The position numbers were made by a program, and so were the translations under genes. Under the pieces are notes generated by a model, which saw only the letters and a program-made list of their open reading frames with translations, was not told the origin of the DNA and made no database searches. Below are positions 28,651 to 40,900 of a stretch of 64,000 bases of DNA, in pieces; within the stretch, counting starts at the first letter, position 1, and each line of letters starts with the position of its first letter. Source of the DNA: Drosophila persimilis. Taxonomy: Eukaryota; Arthropoda; Insecta; Diptera; Drosophilidae. The stretch is from NCBI RefSeq assembly GCF_003286085.1, contig NW_020825289.1:6510001-6574000 (forward strand), written 5' to 3'.

Positions 28651-29483
28651 TTAGGGCAAATTGTGGAGATCGTGCAGCGTGTAGAGCTGTTCCGTGCGGT
28701 CGTAGGCCCTCCGGGTGTTCGCCAGCATTTCCGGCAGCTTTGCAATCGCACTTTGCACATCCTGGCAGACGCGAGTGAGCAGATCCCCACGAGATGGCAT
28801 CGCATACATGGCCAGGCGGGCGCCCTTTCGTATTAAAAATGCATGATGCTTACCAAGAGTGTCGTCATAGGCCGTTCTGCACACGTTAGCAGTCTTCTCG
28901 TCGTTCGGCAGGTCTTGCAGGCGCTTCAGAAACTCGTAGAAAAACTCTAAGATAAGGGAACAAAGACAATCAGCAAAGGTGCCAAATGTTTACAACAACA
29001 AAAGCTGTCCAACCAACCAAGGCCACGATGGAGACGCAGTAGAGTGCGGCTACCCGACACATAGCCTTTTTTCGTCAGCAGATTAGCGTCCCTCTCATAA
29101 ACCAGCATTGCTTTAAAGGTCTCGAAATTTTTCTGCTCCTCAGTATCAGTCTTCCGTAGCTCGTAGAGAATGTCTATTTTGCTGCGAACATCACTGCTCA
29201 CGAAACCAAAGATGCTGCCCATCAGCTGAAAGAACCTGCAATCATCCCAATAAAGGTAAAAGTGGATGCTTTAAGGACCTCCCGGCTATGCTTACCTCAT
29301 AATTTCTTCGTAGGCCGCCAGATAGGCATCCAAGAGGACGTCATCTTCTTCCAGGAGACTGCTGGCGAACAGCTCGGCCACCTTATCAATATCGAAGCAT
29401 TCTGCTGTCTCCTTAGCGGTATTGAGAGATTCCTCCGTGTCATTTTCAGACAGAGTCGGGTTTGGTTCATTAAATTCAGACAT
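28651..29483 (-). CDS. Ceramide-1-phosphate transfer protein (GLTP fold)
   Basis: Three exons: 29296-29483, 29018-29235 and 28651-28946, joining in phase to about 233 residues. The GLTP-fold signature is clear: FGFVSSDVRSKIDIL with the Asp and Lys that bind the lipid head group, then TKKGYVSGSRTLLRLHRGL with the conserved Arg and His. HHAFLIRKGARLAMYAMPSR follows in the last third. The N-terminal 40 residues are acidic and variable. The family moves ceramide-1-phosphate between membranes in the cytosol. The D. melanogaster counterpart is probably CG30392, from memory. A perfect Motif 1 lies just upstream of the ATG, followed by a copy of the dispersed repeat. Confidence 0.9.
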
Positions 29484-29516
29484 TTTAAACAGTTTTTTTT
29501 TTTATTGCAGATTGAT

Positions 29517-29527
29517 CAGTGTGACCG
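29517..29527 (-). promoter_or_regulatory. Core-promoter Motif 1 (M1BP site) of the CPTP gene
   Basis: On the minus strand the sequence reads CGGTCACACTG, a perfect match to YGGTCACACTR. It sits 34 bp upstream of the ATG, so transcription probably starts very close to the coding region. Confidence 0.65.
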
Positions 29528-29770
29528 ATAAAATATACCGTCTGACCCTCACAAATATACCGAAACAGACCGTCTTACTTTAAAAATATACCTTAAATAT
29601 ACTGACGAATTCAAGTTATATTATACATATTCCTCAATTTTGATATTCTGTCGAATATTCCCAACTTTATAGAACATTTAGCCATGCCCATATAATTTTA
29701 TAAGATTGATGAATCAATTTTCTACTTGACTGGCCTATTCTTAGTACTTGCTTTTATTGGATTTCTATAT
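29525..29770 (+). repeat. Dispersed repeat copy B
   Basis: This copy aligns with 33155-33390 over about 230 bp. Shared blocks are AAATATACCGTCTGACCCTC, AATATACTGACGAATTCAAG, ACATATTCCTC, GTCGAATATT, TAGAACATTTAGCCATGCCC and ACTTGCTTTTATTGGAT. It begins at the Motif 1 of the CPTP gene. Confidence 0.8.
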
Positions 29771-29916
29771 ACCGTTGATTAATAGTTAAATTTAATAGTT
29801 TGATGAAATTGACACAAGTATTTTTAAGACCTGGTCACAATATACGGAAATTCAAATTCCAGAATCTTTGCATTTAATTTATATTTATTTGTATATAAGC
29901 TACGGAAAAATTACGT

Positions 29917-30968
29917 TTATGCCGATGAGAGATTACCGCTGCCGCTGCCAGCGCCTTTCTTCGTAGGACGATACGCGATGACATATCGCTGGGCTACGGG
30001 CAGAGGCTCCGCATAGCCGTTCATATAGGACGAGTCCTCGAAGAGAACATCATACTCTTCTGTGGCAGTCGCAGGCAGGCGGTGGACAATGGCTTTGTAG
30101 AAACAGGTTGTTTGTGGATACAACGCCATCACTACAGTGTCCTTGGGAAACAGAGCGTGACCATCAGTCTCTGGATTGGCACGCATCAGTGGCAGCGGAA
30201 TAACTTTCCTTTTACTGAGAACATGGCGATCCTTTTGCTCTTCATCAATGTCAATCACATCGTACTTATTTTGGCGATGCAAAAACTGAACCACCTCCGC
30301 CAGTATCCAGTTCTCCTCTTCATCGATACCCTTTGCCAAAGCGGCTACGTTGTCGCCCACCTTTCGGGAAATAATCAGACAATATGACTATAAATCATTA
30401 CATTCCCTTCTCAATAAAGGACTAACTCACCTTGGCCACGTAGTTTCCCTCGGCTGGAATTGCTCCACATAAGGCTGGAGCCCGTTCGCCTGGTTTGCTC
30501 ACAAACAAAGGCAAAGTTTGGGCAGAGAGCTGCACCATTTTCATGAGTGCTCCGCGACGAATGGCTTCTTTGTTGCCAGCATTCCGAGCTGTGTGAACGG
30601 ATGATTTAGAACCAGAAACATGGTATCATATCCGCTTGAACTCACCCTGAATGCGACGTTCGTTGCGAATGCTCCGAATTTCGTGGATTTTTGCTAGAGC
30701 GGCTCTAATGGTGGCCTCCTCCTGCGAGGTCTCCAACATGCTGGCCTTTAGCAGGGGTTTCACCTTTGCATTGTTTGTCTGAAGGGAACGTACAAGAGTT
30801 GAGATGGAGTTCTCTGCCCGGCGACGCTCCTCATCAACAATGTGAATCTGTTGTTGAATATCTTTCAGGCGATCCTACGGGAGATGCATCAAGTTAATTT
30901 TATTACTTTCTGTCATTATCTTGGCTTACCTGAATCTGCTGAGCTGCACTCTCTGCAGTTAGTGGCAT
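29917..30968 (-). CDS. Sgf29: SAGA-associated factor 29 (Sgf29)
   Basis: Four exons: 30930-30968, 30646-30874, 30431-30588 and 29917-30360, giving 289 residues. The N-terminal half is a charged coiled coil (DRLKDIQQQIHIVDEERR and onward). The C-terminal half, from about residue 143, is the SGF29 tandem Tudor domain: VGDNVAALAKGIDEEENWIL opens the first Tudor fold, and YDVLFEDSSYMNGYAEPLPV is in the second. SGF29 is a subunit of the SAGA and ATAC histone acetyltransferase complexes and binds H3 trimethylated at Lys4. The gene is divergent from RpL29, and a DRE-like site lies upstream of the ATG. Confidence 0.95.
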
Positions 30969-31063
30969 TTTGTTAATAATTAATATTTTCAATTGTAAAT
31001 TTTTGTAAACAAACAAAAAGTATCGTCTGAATCGCGTCGGTGCGTGACTATCGCATAACAAAA

Positions 31064-31071
31064 TATCGATG
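31064..31071. promoter_or_regulatory. DRE-like element upstream of Sgf29
   Basis: TATCGATG lies 96 bp upstream of the Sgf29 ATG and matches the DREF-binding core TATCGATA at seven of eight positions. Confidence 0.4.
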
Positions 31072-31139
31072 GAGTATTTATATTCTTGTTGGCGGCAAAA
31101 TCTTCTGCGTCCTCTTCAGGGATATATTTATATTATATA

Positions 31140-31300
31140 CTTTTATGATCAAGTCTTAGTCAATCTAATAAAATTATATGTTTCAGTTTGAGATTATTAT
31201 CTAGCTAAGATAGATCTGCATAGATCGCCCCTGAACTCAAGTTGTTATCCTATTCAAATAAAGGGGGCTTAAGTGGGCTAAGGGTCGGACCGTATATTTC
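31140..31300 (-). repeat. Dispersed repeat copy C (inverted)
   Basis: Read on the minus strand it contains CTTAGCCCACTTAAGCCCCC, matching CTTAGCCCTCTTAAGCCCCC at about 50715-50735. It also contains TTAGCTAGATA and ATATAATTTTATTAGATTGA, matching blocks at 50937-50990. The promoter-like end (GGACCGTATATTT on +) faces RpL29. Confidence 0.6.
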
Positions 31301-31315
31301 TTCTCCACAAAACCG

Positions 31316-31343
31316 CGGTCACACTTTTCCTCTTCTTTTCCGC
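31316..31343 (+). promoter_or_regulatory. RpL29 core promoter: Motif 1 and TCT-type pyrimidine start
   Basis: CGGTCACACTT matches Motif 1 in ten of eleven positions. It is followed by a pyrimidine stretch CTTTTCCTCTTCTTTTCC, typical of the TCT initiator of ribosomal-protein genes. It lies about 205 bp upstream of the RpL29 ATG. Confidence 0.6.
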
Positions 31344-31548
31344 TGAAGTGTCAAAAACGTAGGTTGCAACAGAAATTTTGTCAATAATAAATCCGGAAAA
31401 GCGTTGATTTTCGCAATAAATCGACCAGATCTGGGAGTGATAATGTGTTTCCCGTGCCTTGAAGTATTTGTAATGTGGAATATTTTCTGTTTTCATGCTC
31501 CGCCAATCCTTGGATGCTCGGATATTCGCGTTGGAAACATAGTTTGAG

Positions 31549-31848
31549 ATGGCCAAGTCAAAGAATCACACAAACCACAACCAGAACAAGAAGGCCCATC
31601 GCAATGGCATCAAGCGCCCCATGCGTAAGCGCCACGAGTCCACCATGGGCGTAAGTAGACAGAATTGGTTTATTTTATATGCGAGCACATATCCTAACCC
31701 GGCTTATCTTTTTGAACAGATGGATGTCAAGTTCCTGATCAACCAGCGGTACGCACGCAAGGGTAACCTGTCCCGCGAAGAGTCTGTGAAGAAATACAAC
31801 GAACGCATCGCCTCGCAGCAGGGCAAGCCCAAGCCCATTACTTTGTAG
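31549..31848 (+). CDS. RpL29: 60S ribosomal protein L29
   Basis: Two exons, 31549-31650 and 31720-31848, encode 76 residues, the D. melanogaster length. The protein starts [20 protein letters not shown], the L29e signature rich in Lys, Asn and His. The intron (GTAAGT...ACAG) falls after MGMD-type sequence, between Gly34 and Met35. L29 is a small basic protein on the large subunit near the peptidyl-transferase region. It is divergent from Sgf29 and convergent with the queuosine salvage gene; the two stop codons are 105 bp apart. Confidence 0.98.
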   Translation: MAKSKNHTNHNQNKKAHRNGIKRPMRKRHESTMGVSRQNWFILYASTYPNPAYLFEQMDVKFLINQRYARKGNLSREESVKKYNERIASQQGKPKPITL

Positions 31849-31953
31849 ATTCCAGACAACATCCGATCTTGGTTAGAAGAGAGCCCGTTGTTTAATTAAA
31901 GGAAATCAATTTAACGTATGCGCCAACATCTTTATTCGTAGTCAAGTTGATAG

Positions 31954-33052
31954 TTAATAGTAAATGCTCAAGACTTTGTGGAATGGGATATGTTCCAAGT
32001 CCGCCTGATACTGGCGTCTGTAGTCCCAGAGGTACTGGTCAATCACAACAGAATTCACGTTGTCGGGAGAGATTTCTGGATGGTTTTCCTTTAAGGATTT
32101 CATCACCTCATCTCTGACCTGCTCGATTATGTATATCGATGCTCCGCGTATCTCCACCTCCATTGGATCTCCGTTCTCCAGAATTGTATCCGATTTGAGC
32201 ACCTCTAGCAACTCCGGCGTGTACTGCAAGCTGCCGAAGTGCACCAGCACCTGTGGAATACGGTAGTCGGCGAACATGGTGATCTGATCGATGTCGTGGA
32301 AAAAGCCCAGACCCTTGCCCCTGTAACAGGACCAGATATCGCCGACAAGTATCTGAGCCCGTTTCAGGATCGAAACGCGCTTTCCCGCAAAGTCTGCCTG
32401 GTCCCGGAAACACGGGAATTCCTCGACAATCAGCTCGAGCAGATGCACAGCCGATTTGTCGGCTGCCTTGATCACATTCTCGAAGCGGCCATCGTACTTC
32501 TTTAGGAGGCTGTTGCCCACTTCATGGAGACAGTCGAGCCGTTTCTGGATCAGCGGTATCTTTGTCTCGCCGTCGTCCGATCGGAATATATGTTCCACCG
32601 TCTTCATGTCGATTTCCGAGTAGAACTTGGCATTCGTCACATTTAAGCCGTCAGCGATGGCCCTTTTAATGGCTGCACAGAGGGCAAAGTATCCCGTGTA
32701 GCCATCAACCTTGTATTTGGTATAGTTATCTATGAAAAGATTAATCAGATTGGGTTAGAGATCATTTCATGTGATGGCAAAATTACACACTCGGTGTCCA
32801 GAAGCAAAAGTTCAGGGTGTCCAAGACAAAAACCCAGTCAGCGGCTCCTGAATATGCTTCAGGCTTGCTATCGTCCGGATTTGGATGCAGCTCATGTTGC
32901 GAAAAGTTCTCCACTCCTATGCGCTTGCTCTGCAGGCCGTCCAGAATCTCCTTGGACAGCTTTTCGATGCCTTCAGGCAGCACTCGAACGTGCTTGGCAT
33001 GCTGCACGATGTGAGCTCCAGATTCTCGTGGGCTTAGGCTTTTGCTTACCAT
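31954..33052 (-). CDS. Queuosine 5'-phosphate N-glycosylase/hydrolase (QNG1 family)
   Basis: Two exons, 32791-33052 and 31954-32729, give 345 residues, close to human QNG1/C9orf64 (341). Family features include DWVFVLDTLNFCFWTP at the end of exon 1, GYTGYFALCAAIKRA at the start of exon 2, and FHDIDQITMFADYRIPQVL (about residues 230-247), which carries the conserved Asp of the DUF2419 fold. These enzymes release queuine from queuosine monophosphate so that salvaged base can be put into tRNA. The D. melanogaster counterpart is probably CG9752, from memory. The ATG context ATGGTAAGC looks like a splice donor, but the frame reads through and the exon is needed. A copy of the dispersed repeat lies 100 bp upstream. 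Confidence 0.9.
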
Positions 33053-33154
33053 CTTGATAGTCCTTATAAACCTTGAAAGTATCTTTAAAAAAGGATAAAA
33101 TTAAAATTTAAAAAATCGTACCCAGTGTGGGTTTAAACAAGGTCGTTATCGGAT

Positions 33155-33390
33155 TTATCTATAAAATATACCATCTGACCCTCAGAAATATACCGCCTCA
33201 TTTTCAAAATATACCGTAAATATACTGACGAATTCAAGTTCTATTTTACATATTCCTCGTTTTTGTATTCCGTCGAATATTACCAGCTATATAGAACATT
33301 TAGCCATGCCCACATAATTTTGTCCGATTAATGAACCTATTTTCCAATTGACTGGTTTATTTTTAACACTTGCTTTTATTGGATCTTGTC
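33155..33390 (+). repeat. Dispersed repeat copy D
   Basis: The closest relative of copy B. It contains AAATATACCATCTGACCCTC, TATACTGACGAATTCAAGTT, CGTCGAATATTACCAGC, TAGAACATTTAGCCATGCCC and ACTTGCTTTTATTGGAT. It starts about 100 bp upstream of the queuosine salvage gene, in the same relation as copy B to its gene. Confidence 0.8.
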
Positions 33391-33539
33391 TAAAAAAACG
33401 TTTTAGAGAAAAAGGTCAAACAAAAACAACGAAAATAGGTATTCCGTTGAGTAATGTTGGCTAAGACCTTTAGCTCTGACTCTCATCGCTGCCCAACACT
33501 TACATTCAATTTTTTTGTATAAAAAAACAAGCCAGCAGC

Positions 33540-34111
33540 AGCTGACGTCGGTGTCGCGATATAATGACCCAAAAAACGAATTAAATGGCTTAAGCTGGTT
33601 ATAAAACCAAAGAAAGCGTCCTGTGAGATTGTGTAATACTCCCTGTCCATCTGTATGTCAAGTATTTACTAACCAAAAAGTGCGAGTTCGTTATCAAAAC
33701 ACACACAAAAGTCGTGCCGTGAAGGAGTCGTTTTTAAGCAAATTAGTTTCTCTTCGTGACACCTTGTTTAACCTAATCTAAGTTTGTGAATGCATTAAAA
33801 AGTATACGAAAATATCACTCGCAGACGTACTATTTCAACACCCAAAAAGTTCTTTGTGCTGTGAACAAATATTTTATCGACGTTTCAGTTTGCCATCAAC
33901 ACAAACAGACACACACACTCTTCACGCGTTCATTACATACACAAACGTATGTACATATGTAAGGGCGCTGAAGATACAGATACACGTGCGCTCAGCTGTG
34001 CCCCCCACCCAAATGACGCCTGTTTTCATTCAAGTCTGATCCTGCACAAATCGCGACACTTTGAGACTGAGAAACAACGACACACTGCTCTGCAACGAGA
34101 TTCATTCAACA
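33540..34111 (+). other. Probable noncoding first exon, KIDINS220 homologue
   Basis: No coding frame is supported here. A good splice donor, CAACAG/GTGAGC, follows 34111. The A/C-rich sequence upstream is typical of a Drosophila 5'UTR. The exact 5' end cannot be seen. Confidence 0.35.
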
Positions 34112-34906
34112 GGTGAGCCCGAGTACCCCTACATTGCGTGGACTGAGCATAAGTAAGAATCCCTCAAAGATGTCCAGTAGTTGCCGTAATGGTTATAAAT
34201 AATATTTCGTATAATTTCGTTTTTAGACACCAGCATTCTGGTAATTATCATAGCTGTAGTGTGCTGTCGCCCAAAGTGCTAATTAATTTGCACAATCCTA
34301 CTGAGATCTGTAGAATCATTCAGTCAGACTCTTAATTAGTTCGCTAGAATACATATGTATATCCCGTTTGGTATTGTTCTTGACTATAGTATACATATTC
34401 GAATATGTGCATATGTATGTGTATAATAAGTAGTTTACATAAATATATTTAAAGACCTAGAACTTGCAGAATCATCTACTGTATACCCACACAGACTCGT
34501 ATTTATTTTTATAATATTCTCGGGTCTATTCCAATATGTGTTTTCTTCTAGTTTTTGTCACTATTCGCCAATTAAATGGCTTTAGACAGGAAGTAGGTAT
34601 TTTCCTTTATCCACTATAGCCTTCTTACTTGCTTTATTTGTAATCTGTCATAATTGAAGAGTATATTAATATCGTAGTGCTCTGCAATAAGACATTCATT
34701 ATCTCTCCCGTTATCGTGCACTTCACCCGAAAGGCTGGCAGTAAGCTTGACACTCGAATCCCAGCAATCGAAATATAATATCTTTCAGTGCATTCCGTTC
34801 TCGATCATCATTAAGTTGCCGCTCGTCACTTATTGAATGCTCATCAGCTGTCAAGTGTTAATTTGTGCCGATTATATTCGTATCTATAATTTTTCCATGC
34901 CAAGCA

Positions 34907-34927
34907 ATGGACTCCAAATCTGTAAAG
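34907..34927 (+). CDS. CG42672: Candidate alternative first coding exon 1 (MDSKSVK)
   Basis: Seven codons from ATG to a GTAATT donor, ending in phase 0. This is the phase needed to join the common exon at 41691. It is very short, so support rests on the start context (CAAGCAATGG), the phase and its place in a series of similar exons. Confidence 0.35.
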
Positions 34928-37900
34928 GTAATTGAAATCTTCTAATTCACTGTATCACAAATCGACGCTAATTTGCCTGATAAACGATGTCAAATCAGAC
35001 GCTTCTTGCCAATTATTGAACGCCTTCGCCTGGGCCTCAGTTTGTTTTCATATCGGGTCGTTACCTGACGCAGAATCTTGGCCAGTGAAGTCCAAGCTAA
35101 GCTTCAAAATTACATTGTAAAGCATTGTAAAGTGTACAACATGGTGGAGAGTGTTCCGGTCTACTCCATTTCGCATTTCATGGAAATGCGTTCGATAGGG
35201 CCATCAAATGACGAGGGCCGCATATCTAAAGAACAAGTGAGTGAAATGATACAAAAGGAGAACTTGGATTCAAAGGTGCTCAAAAGAGAATCTTTCGGGT
35301 GATCTTGCACCCGGTCTCCGAAGATACATTCTCAAGGAAGCAGGCATGTCGATTGTACCCTTTAGATATTCCACTAAATATCACAATCGTATAGAATACG
35401 AGTTGTTACCTCGGTGAACACTCTGTTATTAGATCCCGTTTGTGTATATTCTCCAGAAAGCGTATGAAACACTTCGGCATGCCCAAACACAGCCTTGTCT
35501 TAGTTTTTGTTTCCATTTTGACATTACCCTACATTCCGGCATCACGTGCACACACACACACACACCCACTCAAGTTCCCACGAACACACGCACACATTGT
35601 TAACAAACGGTATTATTTTGGGTTGCAATTTCTCATTTTATCAAAAACAAAATAAATAAAACAAAAACTGAAGGAAAACCACGAGAGAGGGCGAGAGCAC
35701 GAGAAAGAGAGTGTGTGCGAAAGTTGTTGCTGTTGTTCCTCTCTTTCTGCGCCATCGGTTACAGTTAGTTTTCCAGCAGAGTGCGCCGCGTGCGCTCCAC
35801 TCACCGACTAATCGCCGCTTTTATATTCCAAATAGATTATAGTCGGGCAATTTGCATTTCTCTAAAGCTAAACAATATACTACGTGTTTACCTATACACA
35901 TACCCGTAATCCGTAATCACAGACGAATCAGAATCGTTCCGGGGAGATGCTCCTCAGTGCTGCGGTGTCTCTGTCTCCGTCTGGGCGGCCCTAAAACGGG
36001 AAACGATAGTCGCGAGTAAATATTTGGCCCGGGGCTTAAGTCCAGTGACACGCTGTAAACTGATAATAAAAGTGTACTAAAAGAGTTACACACTCCACTC
36101 CCGTGGTATTGGAGGTGGTTCCAGGTTGCCAATAGAAGGAGAGAGGGAGAGAGAGAGAAAGAGCCGGAATGAAGCGCACACCCAAATTGCACGAGGTGGG
36201 GCGGGCCTACTCGGAGATGTCGCCCCTCAATCCGGACTCTCCGCCTGCACCGGTGGCCAGTACCAGCGGCTATGGCAGCATTTTTCCCTTCGGCCTGCTG
36301 CGCGGCTCCTTCGGTCGCGGCGGCAATGCTGCGGTACAGGTGGGTTCTGCCAGACGACAAAGTAAAGCTTAATCGCCCCGTCATCCGTTCTATATGGTAT
36401 ATGGGGGAGACTGACTGCTTATCGGGTTTCCCACTACAGATGTATGTACTGTACATACTCGTATTGCCTGAAATGAGATTGTTTTACCGATAAGTAAGCA
36501 GACGGCGGGGCATATGGTTGGCATGGTATGGTTTCGTTCTTTATATTTTATCGGGACGATTAGTTAAGGCGCCTCGAATCGTACATACCCTTCAACATAC
36601 GTCATACCCCTACATGACATATATTTTTATAATCTTTACGGCATGCCGCCCCAAAGTATGCAACGCTAAAAAGTGATTTACTTTAGGCGCTCGAAATGGC
36701 GGCAATTCAAATGCAACAGAAAAACGAAACCCTTCACGCGATCAATGATACGGGGAGAGGCTTTTCCGTTGTGCACTCTATTTTTTTGTGGGATGCATTT
36801 ATCTGTCTATCTAAATCTAGATATTCCTATCAGATACAGTAACTTTTGAAATTCCATTCATATTCTGTTCATCCCTTCCGGTTTCAGTCCGATTCTATTT
36901 GTCTTTTTGGGAGGAAACGAAATTAAGAAAAGGTAATTAGCAGCACCATACTTTTCCATTGTCTTTGTTTATTAGGAAGCAGCCGCAGCAGTAATATCTT
37001 TGCGTGGTGTTCCTTTTAGTATCCGCGGCTTATCTGAATAGGTTTATCGGTGCTGTTTGCTCAATTAATGAAAACTAAATAGAATAAGGCGGATCGGAAC
37101 GTTTGGTGGGCCAGAGGCAACATTTATATATGATGCTACCCCATTGGGGCGCCGACAGTTCATTGAAGGCGCCTTTGCCAAGCAGTCGATGCGCAGCTTC
37201 GGGAATTAATAATCTGCATACATATATATCTCTTCAATCGATATCGAAATCGGCCTTCAAAACGGAACTAAACGGCGAAAGTTTGGCGAAAATGTTCAAG
37301 GCCCGCTTAAAGACGAGTCCCAGCGGCGGGGGTGAGGTGTGTCTTCTATCTATCTATCTATCTATCTGTTATTTATATCTGTTGTATGACAATTAAGAAA
37401 GCAAGTAAGAACTTTATAGTCGTGCTGGCGCCCTCCATTATCTGTCTAAAACGAGCTGACAGTCCTGACATGTGACAGAGAAAGCCCCAGGAGAATTAAA
37501 GAATCAATCTCTGTTATCAATACTATGTCCATCCTTTGTGTTATAGGAAATGCTTATGCATAGAATAGATCCATACAGAAAGTGTGTGCAAGTGGAAAAA
37601 AACCAGAAAATAGCGGAATCTAGATATAGGAATCTTGCATCAGTCAATCAATTTGGATTCATTAAGAGGCAATGTCTCTCCATGTTGTTGTTGTTGTTGC
37701 TCCCCCAATCAATAGCATTTCAGGCGTTCATCGATCGAAATCAATTGGAAGATAAAAACTGCCTTAGAACGCAAAGCTTTAGATAAGTAAATATGTGATG
37801 ATGTACTAACCATCGTAGATGCACACAGATACATCCCAGGATACATCCCCCGATGAGATAAGCACCCCCATTCATTTCAACATCTTCGAGTGTCGTACAG

Positions 37901-40900
37901 CGAAAACCCACCGTCATGGGGAAAGATGGGAGGGCACACAAGCCCCCAAAGAAGAAGGCCGCAACGATGTTGAGTGGAATCGAAGAAGTACCACCGCCCG
38001 AGGCAGCCCCAACTCCAACGGCAGCCGGTGGAAGGGCAAGGGGAACCAGCCCCCATCCCCCGGCTAGTGGTGGGACCATTGCGGCTTTGGTGAGCGGCTT
38101 GCACCACTCGGGGGCACGTGACATCCAGTCGCTGCACCAGCCACTGCTCGAATGCGAGGAGCGGGCCCTGGCCATCAAGCAACACCTCAGAGGGCATCGG
38201 GGCCATGGCACTGAGGCGTCGCCCCACGAGTCCATGCCGCGATTCATAGTCGATATCGAGGAGGAGCCATCGGAGTCGTCGCAGAGTATTGGAGGGCAGG
38301 AACACCAGGATCAGGAACACCCAGAGCAAGAGCATAGTGGCGGTGGCGGTGGCGGTGGTGGTGCCGGCGCGAGCTCCTCTCGACGCTTCAGTCACTTCAA
38401 TCTGGCCCTGCGACGTTTCTCCCACATCCATGTCCATGTAAATGCACACCAACGATCCTTGCATTCTTGTTCTCCTTGTTGTTCTTGTCACGTTTGTTGC
38501 TCTGCTGCTTTGACCGTAACCCCCAACCCCCAACCCCTAACGTTAACCGTAACCCGCAACCCCGAACCACGCACTTACACCCATGGGATCCCCGCATAAT
38601 AAGCAGAATATGCAGAGAAAGAGAGAGAGAGAAATGTTCCCCGAGGAAAACCAGTATATATCGGATCTAAAAATAAACTTCTTGTTGCTTGCTGCTGGCT
38701 GCTGACTGCTGGCTGCTTGCTGCAGCTTATGGCTTTACTAAAACGAATGAAGAGGCCACTAATGCTGCAAGAATGGTCTGTTCTTCGTTTCTTCAGCCTT
38801 TGTTCTGCCTCTGTTCTGGCTTCAAGTGGCTGGCTTTCCTCTCCTTTCCTGGGAAGTGTCAGTGGCTCATGAGGCTGATTACGAGTGTTGGCTGCCTCTT
38901 GACTGGAGGGCCCATTAAGTGACACGCGATTCTATTGTGGGTCGAGTCCAAAATAAACCAACTCAATCGCTCATTAAGTGTCTCCCCGATATCAGAGACT
39001 GTCCATCTCTGTCGCGATTCTCAAGTGTCGCGAACGAGTGCTCTGTGGGGGGGAAGGAGTTTCATTAGCCTAATGGAAGCCATAAACTATAAAGAACATC
39101 GATGTAATTACACGTGCATTTCACTCGAATGCGGATGGCTGGTCATCGGTTGGCCTTCTGAGAGCATAAATTAAAGTGAAACTCTTTATGCAAGGCAGCG
39201 GCTCTTGGACTCTTGAGACTTAGACCACAAACAAAACCAGCCACTGACCAGTCCGCTGGCTGGTCAATCAGTTGTGGTGCAACGCTCGTGGCAGCAGCAG
39301 CGGCAGCACCAGCTGCGGGTCAACAAAATAATAATACCAAAATTGGCAAACAAGTTCCTCTAAGTGCGAGTGCGAGTGGTTTTTCTGGCCAATTATATGC
39401 GACACGAAACGGCATTTCCATAGAGCGTGGAGTGTGGAGTGTGGAGCGTGGAGCACACCTACCGACTGCCACCCCATGGCTGATTACAGTGGGACGGAGA
39501 TGACTACTTTTGCGTGCAAACCCCATTCTCACAGCAGCAGCAGCAGCGGCGGCAGCAACGGCAGCAACGGCAGTGGATGATAAGCGCCCCCCCACCACAC
39601 ATCACGCGTCAGACGGGACCCGACCAGGGAGCTACTAAGGCGGCACTACGGAACAGTTGCTGCATTCGACTCGCTTCGCATTCCCCAAGAAACGCTCAAG
39701 AAAACCTAAACGCTCGCGCCGCACGGAAGCACGGGAGCACTGGAGCACGGGAATTAATTAACTGCCAATTAATGAAGCGGCAAAAAGAGAAAGAAGAATA
39801 TTTGCTTATTAATATTATGCACATACCGTACCCGTATGCACTTGGTGGTGCACTGGATGCCAGTTCTCGCGAGTGATTCTGCTACTGTTTTTTTCCTTCT
39901 CAATTGTGTGATTTATGTGATACTGTGACAAATGAAGAGCAGAATTTCCATGTTTGTGCAGTCGCTGGTTTTATCAGCTTGACGCAGCACGTACCGTCGT
40001 ACCGTCGTACCGTCTCCGCTCGTACACCGCGACCAAACAAAACAGAGCTAATTAATCAAATAGAGACAAATTCAAGAGCAAATTTAATTGCCAGACACAG
40101 CAAAAGAGCAATCATGAAACTATCCAAAAGCTTCGATGAGTTGATCTTGAGCGCCTCGCGGCTGAGCCTCAATAATCTGCGATCGCCAGGCAAGAAGAAA
40201 TCTAAAAATGTAAAGTATACTCGAACTCGAACAGTAAATAATACCCATAGATTAAAGAGCATATTGGTTTGGTTGCATTCTGCAATCCATTGAAAATTTG
40301 GTTAAACATTTCCCAGCAAAAGGAATTCAATTGAAACTACAACAAAATATACAAATATTTTAATAATTTAATAAACTTTAAACCATAATGAAAGAAGTAC
40401 AAAAATATGGGATATCACAAAAGCAGAATGGATTCTGTGTGTATTCCTGACAATACGATGCTTAATATATCTTTGAGAATACCTATCACAGATTTTCCAT
40501 TAATCAATAACAAATTAGAACTCTTTTAATGGGTATCTGGTCTAATATTTACCCAATCGTCTGTCTGGCTACGCATTTGCTATGCCCGAATGCATTTTAA
40601 CACCTTCTCTCGACTGTAACTGAAAACTAAACCACAATCAAGGCAAATCTCAAGCTAAAAATGAGAGACTCTACAGAACACCCTATGTGCCATACTCGCA
40701 CATATTTGTTTAATCGAACATTTCACCTTTCATTGCGATTGAAAGAGATGTTGACAAAAATAAGGAATGAAATGAAGTGAAATAAATTAATTTGAAGCCC
40801 CTGCAGTGCGTGAGTGGTGGTGAATGGCATTTGTTCAAATAGCAAATACGACAATCTGTGGCATTATCACACTACCTGTCCAGATCTACGCCTAAATGGG

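Noticed and set aside
37741..38533. Minus-strand open frames opposite the KIDINS220 alternative exon 4
   Set aside because: They mirror a Pro/Gly-rich coding exon; the plus-strand frame has a start, a phase-0 donor and acidic, protein-like sequence.
38518..38562. Telomere-like C-rich repeat
   Set aside because: Drosophila telomeres are retrotransposon arrays, not short G-rich repeats, so this is ordinary degenerate simple sequence.
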